A stretch of 64,000 bases of DNA, from positions 328,509-392,508 of the forward strand of contig MNCI01007988.1 of the NCBI GenBank assembly GCA_015680685.1, in the 5' to 3' direction. Position numbers and translations under genes: made by a program. Shown here one piece after another: positions 33,240-44,600 of this stretch. This stretch comes from Gnetum montanum (lineage: Eukaryota > Streptophyta > Gnetopsida > Gnetales > Gnetaceae). The notes under the pieces were generated by a model. The model searched no databases, was not told the DNA's origin, and worked only from the letters and a program-made list of their open reading frames with translations. Position 1 is the first letter of the stretch. The number at the start of each line of letters is the position of its first letter.

Positions 33240-35600
33240 CAATCCAATAACAAAAAGATAAACAAGTGATTCATAAATAGAAGAAGTAAAGAAGGATTCA
33301 ATTTCTTAAATAGGAAAAGAAGATCCAAGGTGAGCCATTTGTAATCTAGTCTAGTTTTCTAAAGAGAAAGAAAAGACAATCTATAAGATTATGGTAGAAT
33401 AAAAATAATGAATATGTGGAAAGACATTCTATAAATGAGGTAGTAGTCCATGCTAGGTCATGTTATGGATGATTGAAGGACTTCATGAGCATTTAGTCCA
33501 CATAAGATTGACCAACCAAGAAAATTCCCAAAAAATCTATAATGATTAACATGCAAAGGTAGGCATTATAAGTATGTAGTTAGAATAAGAAGAATATGTT
33601 ACAAAGAAGAGGTTCATAATGAATTTTTTAGATACCAAGTGTGACTATAGAATATTATTAATACAACTATGAAAGATGTGAGTTTGTTTAATTAATGAAT
33701 GATGTGTTAAAGTTTTCTCAGAACCTAAATTATTTTTGTGTAATTAGAGTTATCCAAGGGACATAAAATCAAACTCTAATATGGTATTAAAGAGCAGTTG
33801 GAAATCGGTTATGAGGACAAGTAATTATGGAGGAAACAAACTAGAACAACTATTAAAAAAAATAGAGTGAAACGATGTGCCAAAAGGTTATAATGATTTG
33901 TAAATAAAGGATAATTATATAATATAGTTATAAGGGAAACTTAGTCAATTTAATAATGTATAAGGAGGTAGGAGTATAAGGAACAAGAACATAGGTTCAG
34001 GTACCACATAAACATAAGAAAGAAGAAGAATTAGAGTATAGAAAAAGAGACAAAATAAAATCATAGAGCAAATTTGTAACCAAATGAAGCTCTTGAAAAC
34101 ATTCTTATAAAGAATGCTTAAATTTCCTAAGATGTGAGCATATCATAGGAATAGTACTTAACATAATCCACTTCTCAAACATCATATCAAATAGATTATA
34201 TACATATGCTTATGAATCGAAGACAAGTTAGATGAGTTGCTATAATACTTAAAAAGACAAAAGAAGATTTGAGAAGAGGCTATGTTGATAAATAAATACA
34301 AGATAATAATAATTAAACATAAGCAAGGAGACCCTATGATCATAACCATGACACCATAAATAAGCATCAATATCCTAAGCCCTAAAAGATGAATTCTATT
34401 GAATCCTATTATCCAAGATTGCATGTTGCCAAGCATATTCTTTGTAATGTATGGAAGAAACAAGTTAAGTTATTACAAAAGTTAACCTAAACCTCATAGG
34501 ATCATGCAAAAGAAAAGAAAAGAAACAAAATGGGGGTATTTTCATAATAACTTTTCACACTATGAATGATTACCTCAATTAGCATTAACTACATCATTAG
34601 TAGTATGAGTTATCATAAATATTGAAAACAAAAAAAATTCCAAATTCATAATTCACAGAAAGGATTTGAGCACATTCATGGCAAGGATTTTCATTGTATT
34701 TCAGCAGGAATATTCATTTGTGAACTTTGTGAAATGAATTCATGCCCATTTCAAGAACAAAAGCAAGCATTTTTCTTAGAATCAAGATGAATATAGAAAA
34801 AAAGAATAATTATGCTGCAATACTAATTGGCAAGGAAGCCTTCATGATGCCACATATTAGTCTTGTTTAAGGAAAGCTTAAGTTGAAGCATGTAATTACT
34901 TACAGCTCAAATTTCTTGCAGCAAAGAACAGAATCAAAAGTGTTTGATAAATTAAATGCAAATGACATGGATGGCTATGCATAATTTAAGCTTCTCACTT
35001 TAGAATTGATGACCAATGAAGAAATGAACTAGTCACTAGAGACATATTCCAATGGTGTAATAGACATATTTTATTAAGAGAAGTTTGCTCTCTTGATAGT
35101 CTCTGAGGAAGTTATTAGTTTTATTTTTGGTGATAGAAATATTTATCTACCATTCGTGGATACTTGATCAATTAATAATAAAGCCCTAATTCCTACATTT
35201 CTCTCCAAGAAATCATTAGAAAATTGTAGGTCATGTCCTTGGATAAATAGACCTACTAGCAAATCTTATCCATTGTATGTGCAAAATTTACAATGCATGG
35301 ATGGATTGCACTAATCATCGTACCATAGTCTAGTAAGGTTCCATTAAGACCTTGTACAATATTTAAGTTTGAAACGTGAACTACACCTAGGCAAGAATCA
35401 TATTGCATAATTTCTATTGTGCACTTACAAAGGTAAAAGAGCATACTAGTAGAAAATTTGATTTTGGAGGACTTCTCACATTACTAGTGTAGAGATTTTG
35501 CAAGGGGGTCCTTCTTGATTACTAGCATGTACGGTAATTCTTATTCTTTTGTTAGAAAGAGAGGTTACAAGTTTAAATAACAAAAATCAAATAGTGTTTA
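33240..35600. other. AT-rich intergenic sequence
   Basis: Flank of D. A-rich on the + strand, no coding frame above background, no repeat relation seen to the other elements. I see nothing nameable here. Confidence 0.4.
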
Positions 35601-36720
35601 AAGAAATATTGATTGTAACCCTAAAATGATAGATAGGTTAGAAATCAACCAATGTTAAGTTGTTTGTCTAAAAATCATCGAAGTGCATCTTGACACTTAC
35701 TATTGATGAAGAAGGTGCTATGAAGAAGTAAAAGATCCTATCAATTTTACATAAGTCAACATCAGACAAGGAGAAGGTCATAGGTGAAGAGTTCCTTTAT
35801 ATCCCTCCTCCCAATTATTATGATACTACAGACATTAATTTTTATACAAGCTTTATAATTTTTATGTCATTGCTCTACCTAGTCATCGTTAATTCATGGA
35901 TATGAGTAAAGAATCCCATAGTCTAAGGACTTGTATCAACTTAATATCTACTAGTATTTATTGGTTATTAAAGGTACATAATTGTTTTCCTTGCATAATA
36001 ATTCCATATTATTATAGATGGAATAATAATAAGAAGTTTTGAAAACAACTGGTTGAATATTGAAGTAAAGATGTAGATGCAACAATTTAAAGAGTACATT
36101 ATTGGTTGGAAACAAACTAATAGAATGTGCTAAATAGTCATGAACTCATAAGAGTTGAAGTATGTCTCTATGTTGAATCTATGATCCATTTTGCAGCATT
36201 TAGGAATGTAAAGGATAGGAAAGATGATGAAATTTCATTGACCATTACTAATTTATTATTGATAGAGAAGGAAAAAGAAAAATGGAAAACTATTTTTCAA
36301 AATTAGATTAGTAAATATGACATGTTGAAATTAGATTTTTAGAAATGTGTGCAGATATTGGAACAATATAATGCATATATTAGGCCCAAACTACAACTCT
36401 TAAGTCAAGAGCCAAGTCAAGAAGCTTCATTTATGAAAGCAATAGAGGATGAGATTATGAAGATCTAAGAACAACATTTATAAGAGAAGAAAGAGCTACA
36501 AAATAAATCTTGTTAGATAAAAAAAGAAGTCAAACATGTTTGTAAGACCAATCAATAATTAGTAATGGAACGTCAAACATTATAGGTCAGCATCCATATA
36601 GGAAGCTAAAGAGTGGATGTATGTTACAAATTCATCAACAGAAGAATACAGAAAAAAACTTACTTTGAATGAGGATGAAGTTAAGGCCTACCAAGTAGAA
36701 TTAATGAATGGAAATACAAA
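35600..36720 (+). pseudogene. Coiled-coil ORF remnant of unknown origin
   Basis: A stop-riddled + frame reads ISLTITNLLLIEKEKEKWK, KCVQILEQYNAYIRPKLQLL, then SQEASFMKAIEDEIMKI and a Gln/Glu/Lys-rich stretch (about 36220-36520), and later LNEDEVKAYQVELMN (36665-36710). The style resembles the coiled-coil tail of the extra ORF in E (VIDQYNKVEIYLKEL), but similarity is weak and the identity is not established. It could belong to the element ending at the LTR candidate at 37192. Confidence 0.3.
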
Positions 36721-37191
36721 CACTAAAGACATCCATGAAGCCACAACAACAAGAAGGACTATACTTAGAATCATCATAGGATATACTAGAAGTTGAAGTG
36801 CTTCCTCCCTTTACTTCTGAACTATTATTTGTTCCTATTTTTATTCTTGCTATGCTATAAGAAGTAGAAAATCCCTTGCCTACATCTGAATCATCCTTTA
36901 TCATAGACATGGAGTTGACATTGTCCATTCCCCAAATTGGTACTCCATCATTTATATTTTCTTTTGAGACAAATAAAGAACATAGATTCCTTGTGTCCAA
37001 TTCATGCTACATTATTAGTATTTTTATGAACTCATGAATGAATGGAAGTAATTCCATCAATTTTTATGAATTTATAATGCTTTTTGACTAGTCACCTTGA
37101 AGTACTATATGATTTGTAAAACATTATTGATCACTCATCATCTTTTCCAGAAACAACAAAGAAAGTTATGAAACTAATGGTTCGAGGGGAG
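36721..37191 (+). other. Sequence upstream of the 37192 LTR candidate
   Basis: AT-rich; a + frame around 36780-37000 reads EVLPPFTSELLFVPIFI and FIIDMELTLSIPQIGTPSFI, possibly a pol or gag tail, not identified. It ends in the purine tract TTCGAGGGGAG. Confidence 0.25.
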
Positions 37192-37831
37192 TGTTAGAAT
37201 ATGATCATAACATGGTGTACAATTATCCATTTTATAACTATCTAAGATTGTTCATAATCACTTATAAAAAAATTGTAACACATGGACTAATACATAGAAA
37301 GATATCCATTGAACATAACCACTCATCAATTAATCATGAAGAAGTATGAAGAAAAAGATAGATGTGGTAAGGAAAAATTGAAGGATAAATAAACATAAGT
37401 ACAAGGAATGATGAATCATACCAAAAGATATTGGATGTAGCACCATACAAAAAATAATCAAAATCAAAATTACAAAAACCATACCCATGTCATTTTCTAA
37501 ACCATTTAAGCCTTGAAATTTTGTAGATTTATATTGCATGCACTTTCCTTAAAATTCTATGTTTTTGTACTCACAGAATCTTCATATTCATCTACCAATA
37601 AAAAAGCATTGAAAGAGAAGCAAAGTAATGCATTTATTTGTTTAGTGTATAGGTACATTCAACAAAAAGGTACCCTTACATGAAACTAGATGTACAATCT
37701 ATAGATAGGTTACATCGGGCTCGTTGGTTATAGAGTAATATGTGAAAGGACATGAGAGAGAGCATTGTATATGCCAGGTTATCTACCACATCTTTAATAA
37801 ATTTTGATCATTGTAATTGTAATAAAAAACA
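37192..37831 (+). repeat. Candidate copia-type 3' LTR or solo LTR
   Basis: A GAGGGGAG purine tract is directly followed by TGTTAGAATATGATC, the form of PPT plus LTR start very common in plant Ty1/copia elements. A matching CA end is proposed at 37831 after AATAAAAAACA. No second copy was found in the window and upstream pol is not recognisable, so this rests on the boundary motif only. Confidence 0.35.
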
Positions 37832-38403
37832 TATTTTTTTAAACCTACAATAAATCATCCATTTATGGATTAGTTTTTGGGTTAGAAATTTTGCTAACTT
37901 TAGTTGAGTCAACATGACCTTTATAATAAACCTCATTTTTATTTTTAGAAAGAAACCAAAAGATTTAAATATTATTTTTGCAATTTTTAAATATAACTAG
38001 GGTTCATTTGTTGATTAATCATGATTCTTGAAACATGACAATAGAACATATTTTTTTACTATTTAAACACTAATATAAAAATCATTATTTTTAGAAAGGC
38101 AAAATCCACTAACTTTTTGGAATGCCCATGTAGAAAAAATTAAAAACACATTAAATGAAATGTTGCAAGCCTGATATGATATGATATGATATCATGATAT
38201 GTTGGAAGCCTATAATGGGGTTCAGCTAAGTGAGCCAAATGAAACATGTACTTAAGCTTTATTTTACCCATTACATTAGCCATTCAAAACATGTAGTATT
38301 TGTTAAAATGAAAGATCATAATGAAAGAAAAAATGCAAGAATTATTAAAATAAGTAGTAATATCAGGAGGTAGCATTGGCATGGGCATGATTGAAAAGGT
38401 GGA
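37832..38403. other. AT-rich spacer with TGATA microsatellite
   Basis: Left flank of E. Contains a GATAT repeat at 38172-38202. Nothing else recognised. Confidence 0.4.
38172..38202. repeat. GATAT microsatellite
   Basis: TGATATGATATGATATGATA followed by TCATGATATG, just left of E. Confidence 0.85.
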
Positions 38404-39290
38404 AGATGAAGTGTTAAAGTGTCATGTTGATAGGCTCCCATTAATTTCACCTCGTCAATGGGTCCCCATTGACATTGCCTCATCAACATGGTGTTGCCTT
38501 ATTGATAGGGTTGCATCAATGTAGCATTTGCTACATTTATGAGGCCCCATTAATACAACTCCATAATAAAGCTTATAAACATGCAGTCACCCACCATGTT
38601 TATGGCATTTCATATCATAGTTTTAGCAAACCTCTTGTAGTATTTTCATTTGAGAGTTAGAATATTTTTCTAAGTATCCATTGTAGTAGTCAGAAATTGT
38701 ACAAATATTTATTCAAGTACTAATGCACCTAAGCATACTAGTGTGAATGGCAACAAAGATGAGCCTTTTGATCAAACCTTGTAGCACTTGGAATAGATTA
38801 ATGATTTATTTCTACATTTACTATTTTCATTAATTATGTAATTAATTAAGCTAATAGATTCAACACATAAGTACAACCTCTTTAATCATAACATACAGCA
38901 CTTGGTAATCCTAGCAATGCTTAATGCTTGGTAGCCTAGTAGTGTTGTATGCGTTCAAGATGTGTATGGAAAGTGGGACTAGGTGCTTATGTTAGGATAG
39001 TTCATTACTAATTAGTAATTATATTACTCAAATTGGTTCATAAATTGAGTTCCAACTTGTTATTAATTGTAGGTGAATAAAATATAAAATAATAAAAATC
39101 ATGTACCTAAATTACACTTAACGATACAACTAAGCTCCATAAGTGTACCTGGAAAGACAATAATCATCATGCTTAGATTTCATCTCCTAAAGCTAGTATA
39201 CATGGGAACTTAAGGTCTATGAAATTTGACTAGATTGCACATGAATGCTTGTAATTCATATGGTTGGCATAGGGTCATGGATATAATGAG
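38404..39290 (+). repeat. 5' LTR of E
   Basis: The start aligns with TGATGAAG of the 3' LTR but the first base is A here. U3 has GGCCCCATTAATAC and a TATA-like CTTATAAACATG (about 38571-38582), then R/U5 blocks ATTTATTCAAG and CTTGGTAATCCTAG. The right end near 39290 is inferred from alignment to D and C. The primer site that should follow is not recognisable. Confidence 0.7.
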
Positions 39291-40900
39291 CCTTTGCTTG
39301 CTAGTTGAAGTATGCTTAACATTGCAAAGGTGATAAGAATTCCTACAAGGCACATATAGGCTAGCCAAATCAAGAGGCTAAACATGAATAATATTCCTAG
39401 GTTTGAAGGGGAATATAACTTAGATCTATAGAACCATCTTCAGGATTTTCACTATGCCTATGCTTTGCAAAATATAGAAAATAGCTAGCAAAAACTTAAG
39501 TTGTTTCCTAAGATACTCATCAAAGAAGCAGAAAGATAGTACTAGTCCTTAGAACTAGAATCCATCAAACGGTGGAGTACAATTCTTGAACTATTCAATG
39601 AGAAATATGAAACATACTCCTGAGTATCACACTTAAGGAGGCAGATCCAAGGATGGAAACAAGGAACACATGAACCCTTGGATGCAACCATGGGCTGATA
39701 CTATTCTCTACTACACATATGTCTTGGCCATGATTATTCTCAATAGGAGAAACTTCACCATATCATAGATGGGATCTAATCAAAAGTAAGGAGAACTCTT
39801 GGAGTCTATGCCCAAGGGTGATTGTTAGAGTTAAGAGCCCATTAGATCCAAAGGCTAATTGAGTAGGTAGCTAAAGAAGAAGAAGAGTTGAGGAAATGCA
39901 AAAGTGTAGAAGAATACAACTAAGATCCTTCCATTCACAAGATAGAGGTTCAATTTTGTGATAGTGAGGAGGAATCATCACTTGATGAGGTGGTGAACTA
40001 GAAAACCTTGTTGATTCAAAAATTTACCTCTAAAATTTTGACTAAGGTAGATTAGTTATGGGACTCTGTGGATAGAAAAATTTAAGCTATCCTAAGTATT
40101 GTTGAAGAGCCAAAAGAACAAGTTAGTGATCATCATTGTAGGAGGAAAAAAGAAGCTAAACATGCCAATTAAGGAGGTAAGGACAAGATTGATGTAGTAG
40201 ATGAAGTTGTAGAAACTGAATCAGATGATGATGGTGGATGTAACATCTACCAATATGAGAATCCTAAGGGATGTTTTCCCTTCATGTCACACTTATAGGA
40301 GTTTGGGGTATATGCTCTAAATGCACAACTAGTAAAAGGACAAACACCTAGAAGATTACCTTATCCTCAAGGCAATCGTAGGCAATTCCATCAACACCAA
40401 CAATATTATCCAATTGGAACTTAACTATAAATGTATAAGAAGTATCAACAGTGGAAACATCCATGGTCATGGGGGATGACACCACTAAGGTAGTAGTACC
40501 CTTATAGATAACCAGATTCATATGGGTATTATGTTCAGCAACCCCTATTTGCACATGATTCTTCTAATCTTGTTTCTCTTTTCCAACATTACTATTATCC
40601 TTTCAAATACTATAGAACACATTTTCACATTCTAGGATGATTACCACATTTCATCATTATCCTTCTCTTATTGTGACAACTGCTCCTCCATCCTCAATGT
40701 AACTACCACCTACTCCATTTATGTAAGGTGAAATTCTAGTCCAACTAGAGCAACATAATGCTACTAGGCTCATCAACCTACAACTGGTTCATCAACCAAG
40801 TGGTTTGAAACCTCATGCTTGTAAAAGACCTTTCTTCTAATCCAAAAGCCCTACAAATCCCTCACAGGCTCAGGTAGCTAGTCATCCTTCTCTTATCTCA
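39291..40900 (+). pseudogene. Gag (E), N-terminus deleted
   Basis: NNIPRFEGEYNLDL, NHLQDFHYAYALQNIENS (about 39390-39480), TILELFNEKYETYS, LRRQIQGWKQGTHEPLDATM and YYSLLHICLGHDYSQ (to about 39740) match the capsid-type gag of C block for block. In C these blocks start about 0.7 kb after the primer site, here within 100 bases of the LTR, so primer site and gag N-terminus are missing. The C-terminal part (40300-40860) is Tyr/Gln/Pro-rich and decayed. Confidence 0.7.
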
Positions 40901-41019
40901 TTCTCTAGAAACCATTCCATTGAAAATCCTTAATCCAAATGCCATACAAAATCCATACTATTATGCTCACTCATGTTGTATTTAATTACATCTAGGCTGG
41001 AAACCTTTCTAGGAAATTT

Positions 41020-41460
41020 TCTAATCCTAGAAGTCCTATTATCTATATGTAAATTGTTGGGAATGAATCATGTAAAGCTCTTCTTGATTCAAGTTCTAAT
41101 GTAAACTTGATTTCTCATGAGATGTATGTTGCTTGGAACCTACTGCCTCTCAAAAAGAGCAGTATATAATTAGAATTGGTAGACTAGTCCATTACTATTC
41201 TATTAGGGTTGGTAGAAGACATTATGACCACTATATATGGGTGGTGTTATCCTATTGATTTCCTAGTAATCAAGGTTGAGAATTGCAAAGGGGACTACCA
41301 AATCATTATGGAAAAGGCATGGCTAAGCACTATTGGTGCAAGAAAGGGCATCACTAATATTTCCCTAGAGATATCTAAGGAAATGCATTTGGAAAGATTG
41401 AGAAGAAACAAGTTCCATGAATTATGTACAATGATATAGGATGAGATTGTGTATAGAAAC
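41020..41460 (+). pseudogene. Protease (E)
   Basis: The catalytic loop region reads KALLDSSSNVNLISHEMY (Asp codon at 41086); the usual D-S-G is D-S-S, so the loop Gly is changed. Then follow DIMTTIYGWCYPIDFLVIKV and DYQIIMEKAWLSTIGARKGI, the end of the fold with Gly-Arg of GRPWL replaced. D has the same blocks. Inactive as it stands. Confidence 0.7.
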
Positions 41461-41564
41461 TTTGTTTTGTGAAATGAACATCTATTTATACATGTAGGTA
41501 GTGTGCACATGAAGCAAATATTCACAGGTATTTATATGCATCAATCACAAAACAAGAGCTTGTC

Positions 41565-42800
41565 ATGGAACCTACTAAGAGCTTGACATGCACTTATGTC
41601 ATAGGCATGGATGAACTGGAGAAAGTTCATAACCAACTCTTTGATAATGAAAATGATAATACCAATTGGAGAGAGTTGGAGATCCCTGAAAATTTTAAAC
41701 AAGAGCCTCTAAAGTTAAAAAAGCTACCTACTGGCCTAGAATATGCATTCTTAAAAAATGGCAAGTTGGTTATACTTAATGCCAAAATTACTCCCAAGTA
41801 GAAAGAAAAACTATTGAAAGAGGTTAATAGATGGCCAATAGTCTTTGCTTGGTCATATCCTAAACTTATTGAAATTGATCCATGGATATGCCATCACCAC
41901 ATTTATATTGATCCATCCATGAAGCCAAGGAGACAACCACAATGACAAGTGAATCCAAAATTGAAGAAAATCATCAAAGGGAAGGTTAAGCAACTCCTTA
42001 AGGTAGGCTTCATCTACCCCATTGTGGGTAGTAAGTGGGTTAGTCCACTAGTGATAGTGCTAAAGAGAGGTGGCAAATTGTGGATTTGTATTAACTTCAA
42101 GCTACTAAACATGAGAATATTCAAAGATCATTTTCTATTGTCATTCATTGGTTAGGTGCTGAACACCATATCTGAGCATTACTGTTATAGTTTTCTATAA
42201 GGTTATAGTGGCTTTAACAAAATCCAGATTTTACTAGAAGACCATGCCAAAACAACATTCATGAGTCCCTAGGGGACCTTTACATATTACAAGATATATT
42301 TTGGTCTATACAATGCCCCTACCACTTTTCAACATATGGTCTTAAGCATCTTTCAGTAGCAAATTGGTAGCAAAGAGAAAGTCTTTATGGATGACTTTCC
42401 ACTTACGATGCTAAATTTGAGAAACCCTTAGAATACCTTGAGCAAGTACTTAAAAGATGTGTAAAAAAAATATATAGCTCAATTGGAAAAAGAGACATAT
42501 TATGGTCCAAGAAGGCATTGTATTGAGGCACAAAATTTTGTAGGAAGGAATTCAGATAGATCCCAAAAAGATAAGGATCATCCAAGGAATCACCCACTAA
42601 CTAGAAATCATCAGAGATCTTCAATCATTCCTTGGACACACTTACTACTATCAATAGTTTATAGAGAATTTCTCTAAAATTGCAAAACCTTTGGTTGAGC
42701 TAACAAAGAAAGATGCTCCATTCATTTAGACAAATAAATGCAAAAATGCATTCTAGAGCCTCAAGAAGAAGCTCATAGAGATGCCAATTCTATGAGCACC
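41565..42800 (+). pseudogene. Reverse transcriptase with upstream pol segment (E)
   Basis: Pre-RT: LKKLPTGLEYAFLKNGKL, then VFAWSYPKLIEIDPW (about 41720-41890). RT: LLKVGFIYPIVGSKWVSPLV, WICINFKLLN, FKDHFLLSFI, YSFL-stop-GYSGFNKIQI, TTFMSP, NAPTTFQHMVLSIFQ and the catalytic VFMDDF at about 42387-42395. The rest of the palm and thumb is frame-disturbed through 42480-42660. A conserved PLTRNHQRS/ELTKKDAPF-type stretch precedes RNase H. Confidence 0.85.
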
Positions 42801-43250
42801 TAACCAGTCTAGACCATTTCCTATACTGATAGATGCATCTAATTATTCCTTGGGAGCCATGCTTATGTAGTCGGATGATATGAAACGTCCATATTACATC
42901 CATTGCACAAGTTGAAGCATTATGGGTGCATAATTATATTACACAACAATGAAGAAAGAACTAATGGTAGTGGTGTATGCTCTATAGAAGTTTAGGAACT
43001 ATGTGCTTGGATATAAAGTGTTTGTGCATACTAATCATAGTGCCATCCACTTTTTCATGAACAAGCTAATGGTGAGTCCTCCTGTCATATAATGGTTGGT
43101 GATCTTGTAGGAATTCAATCTCACAATGGTAGATCAAAAGAGAATTGATAATGTGATCGCACATCACTTGTCTTGGTTACCATGGGATAGGAAAGAGGAG
43201 GAGAGCCCACTCTTTGACCAATTTCCTAATGAACTTCTCTTTGTTGATGT
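42801..43250 (+). pseudogene. RNase H (E)
   Basis: LIDASNYSLGAMLMQSDD (first catalytic Asp), YYIHCTS, TMKKELMVVVYALQKFRNYV (Glu), VFVHTNHSAIHFFMNKLMVS (Asp-to-Asn at the third acidic site) and DNVIAHHLSWLPW closing the domain. Only Gln-position stops interrupt it. It continues in frame into the linker ahead of integrase. Confidence 0.8.
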
Positions 43251-44600
43251 AATAAATGAACAAGTGCTTGTATAACCAAAATGATATGATGACATCCTCA
43301 CTTATCTTCTTACTCAAAAGATGCCACAAGAGCTGGACTATAGGAAGAAAAAATAGTTTCTTCATCAAGCCAAAGACTTTATGGAAATCAATGAACACAT
43401 TTACAAGGTGTGGATGATGGCCTTGTTCATTTATATGTACCTGATGCTAATTAATTGTGCATTTTTCAAGATGCTCACAAAGGCCCTTCCAAAGGCCAGT
43501 ATCCATGGAGATGCATGGTCATAAAAATCCTAATGGTAGGATAATATTGGCCCAAAATCTTTAAAGATGCCTACTAGTTTATCTAATCCTATGAGTACTA
43601 TCAACGAGATGGTGGGATGACCATACAAATGGAGGATCCTCAATAGTGGGTTCAACAGGTGGAATCCTTCAACATATAGGGCATAGATTTCATGGCTCCC
43701 ATCACACCCATGTCCAACAAAAAGGCCTATGTTGTTGTAGTCATTTACTACTATACCAAATGGGAAAAATAAAGGGCTTTCATTAATTGTACATCATCAA
43801 ATACTACTTGATTTGTATAAGAAAATGTTGTGAATAGCTTTGGGATGCCACATGCACTAATTTCTGACAATTGAACCCAATTTACAAATGCTACTTTTTG
43901 GAAACTCATGCAACGCTTGGTGGATAAACATAAATTAACAACACGATATCACCCCCAAGAAAATAGTTAAGTAGAGGTTAACAATAGGGAGATCACAAAG
44001 ATTCTAACAAGAACTATTAGCAAATATAAAAGAGATTGAAGCACCAAACTCAATGATGCCCTCTGGGCCTATCTCTCAACATGGAAACTCCATATTGGCT
44101 ACTCTCCCTATGAGTTGATGTATGAAAAACTTTCAATGCCCCTAATTCAATCTGAGCTTTCTACACTTGCAATAGCCTATGACCTAGATCTTGACCTAAG
44201 CCTAGCACAAAGAGAAAGACTGATCAACTTAAATGTGCTAGACAAAAACTGACTGGTAGCCCTATCCTTGAATGAAGTGCACAAGGCATTCAACAAATGA
44301 CATCATGACCATAGAATATAGAAATAGAAATTTCAATTAAGAGATAAGGTTTTCTATTAGAACTCCACACATGTTCCTTAAAAAACCAAATTCCAAACAT
44401 TGTGGAAGGGGCTTATATAATTGATGAAACCTTTCCTTTTCAGGCCATGATCATATACAAATCTGAAAGCCTAAACAAAAAATAGTTGGTAAAAATGAAA
44501 TAGATAAAGCATTTCTATGATCCCAAGCAAGCTAGTGTAACAAATACCTCAATGGATGGACAACCATGCTCAAATTTTTAGGTATCCTCTTTCCAACTCA
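43251..44600 (+). pseudogene. Integrase (E)
   Basis: The zinc-finger half is decayed (DAHKGPSKG block at about 43470). Core: FNIQGIDFMAPITP-like with the first Asp (a stop replaces Gln), YVVVVIYYYTKWEK, GMPHALISDN (second Asp), FTNATFWKLMQRLVDKHKLT, TTRYHPQENS and VEVNNREITKILTRTISKYK (Glu). Then WAYLSTWKLHIGYSPYELMY. The C-terminal KFQTLWKG block at about 44390 is the GPY/F module. All three DDE residues are readable, which makes this the best integrase in the window despite stops. Confidence 0.85.

Noticed and set aside
35100-35450. Possible host gene in the D-E interval
   Set aside because: Short frames without conserved blocks; no exon structure visible.
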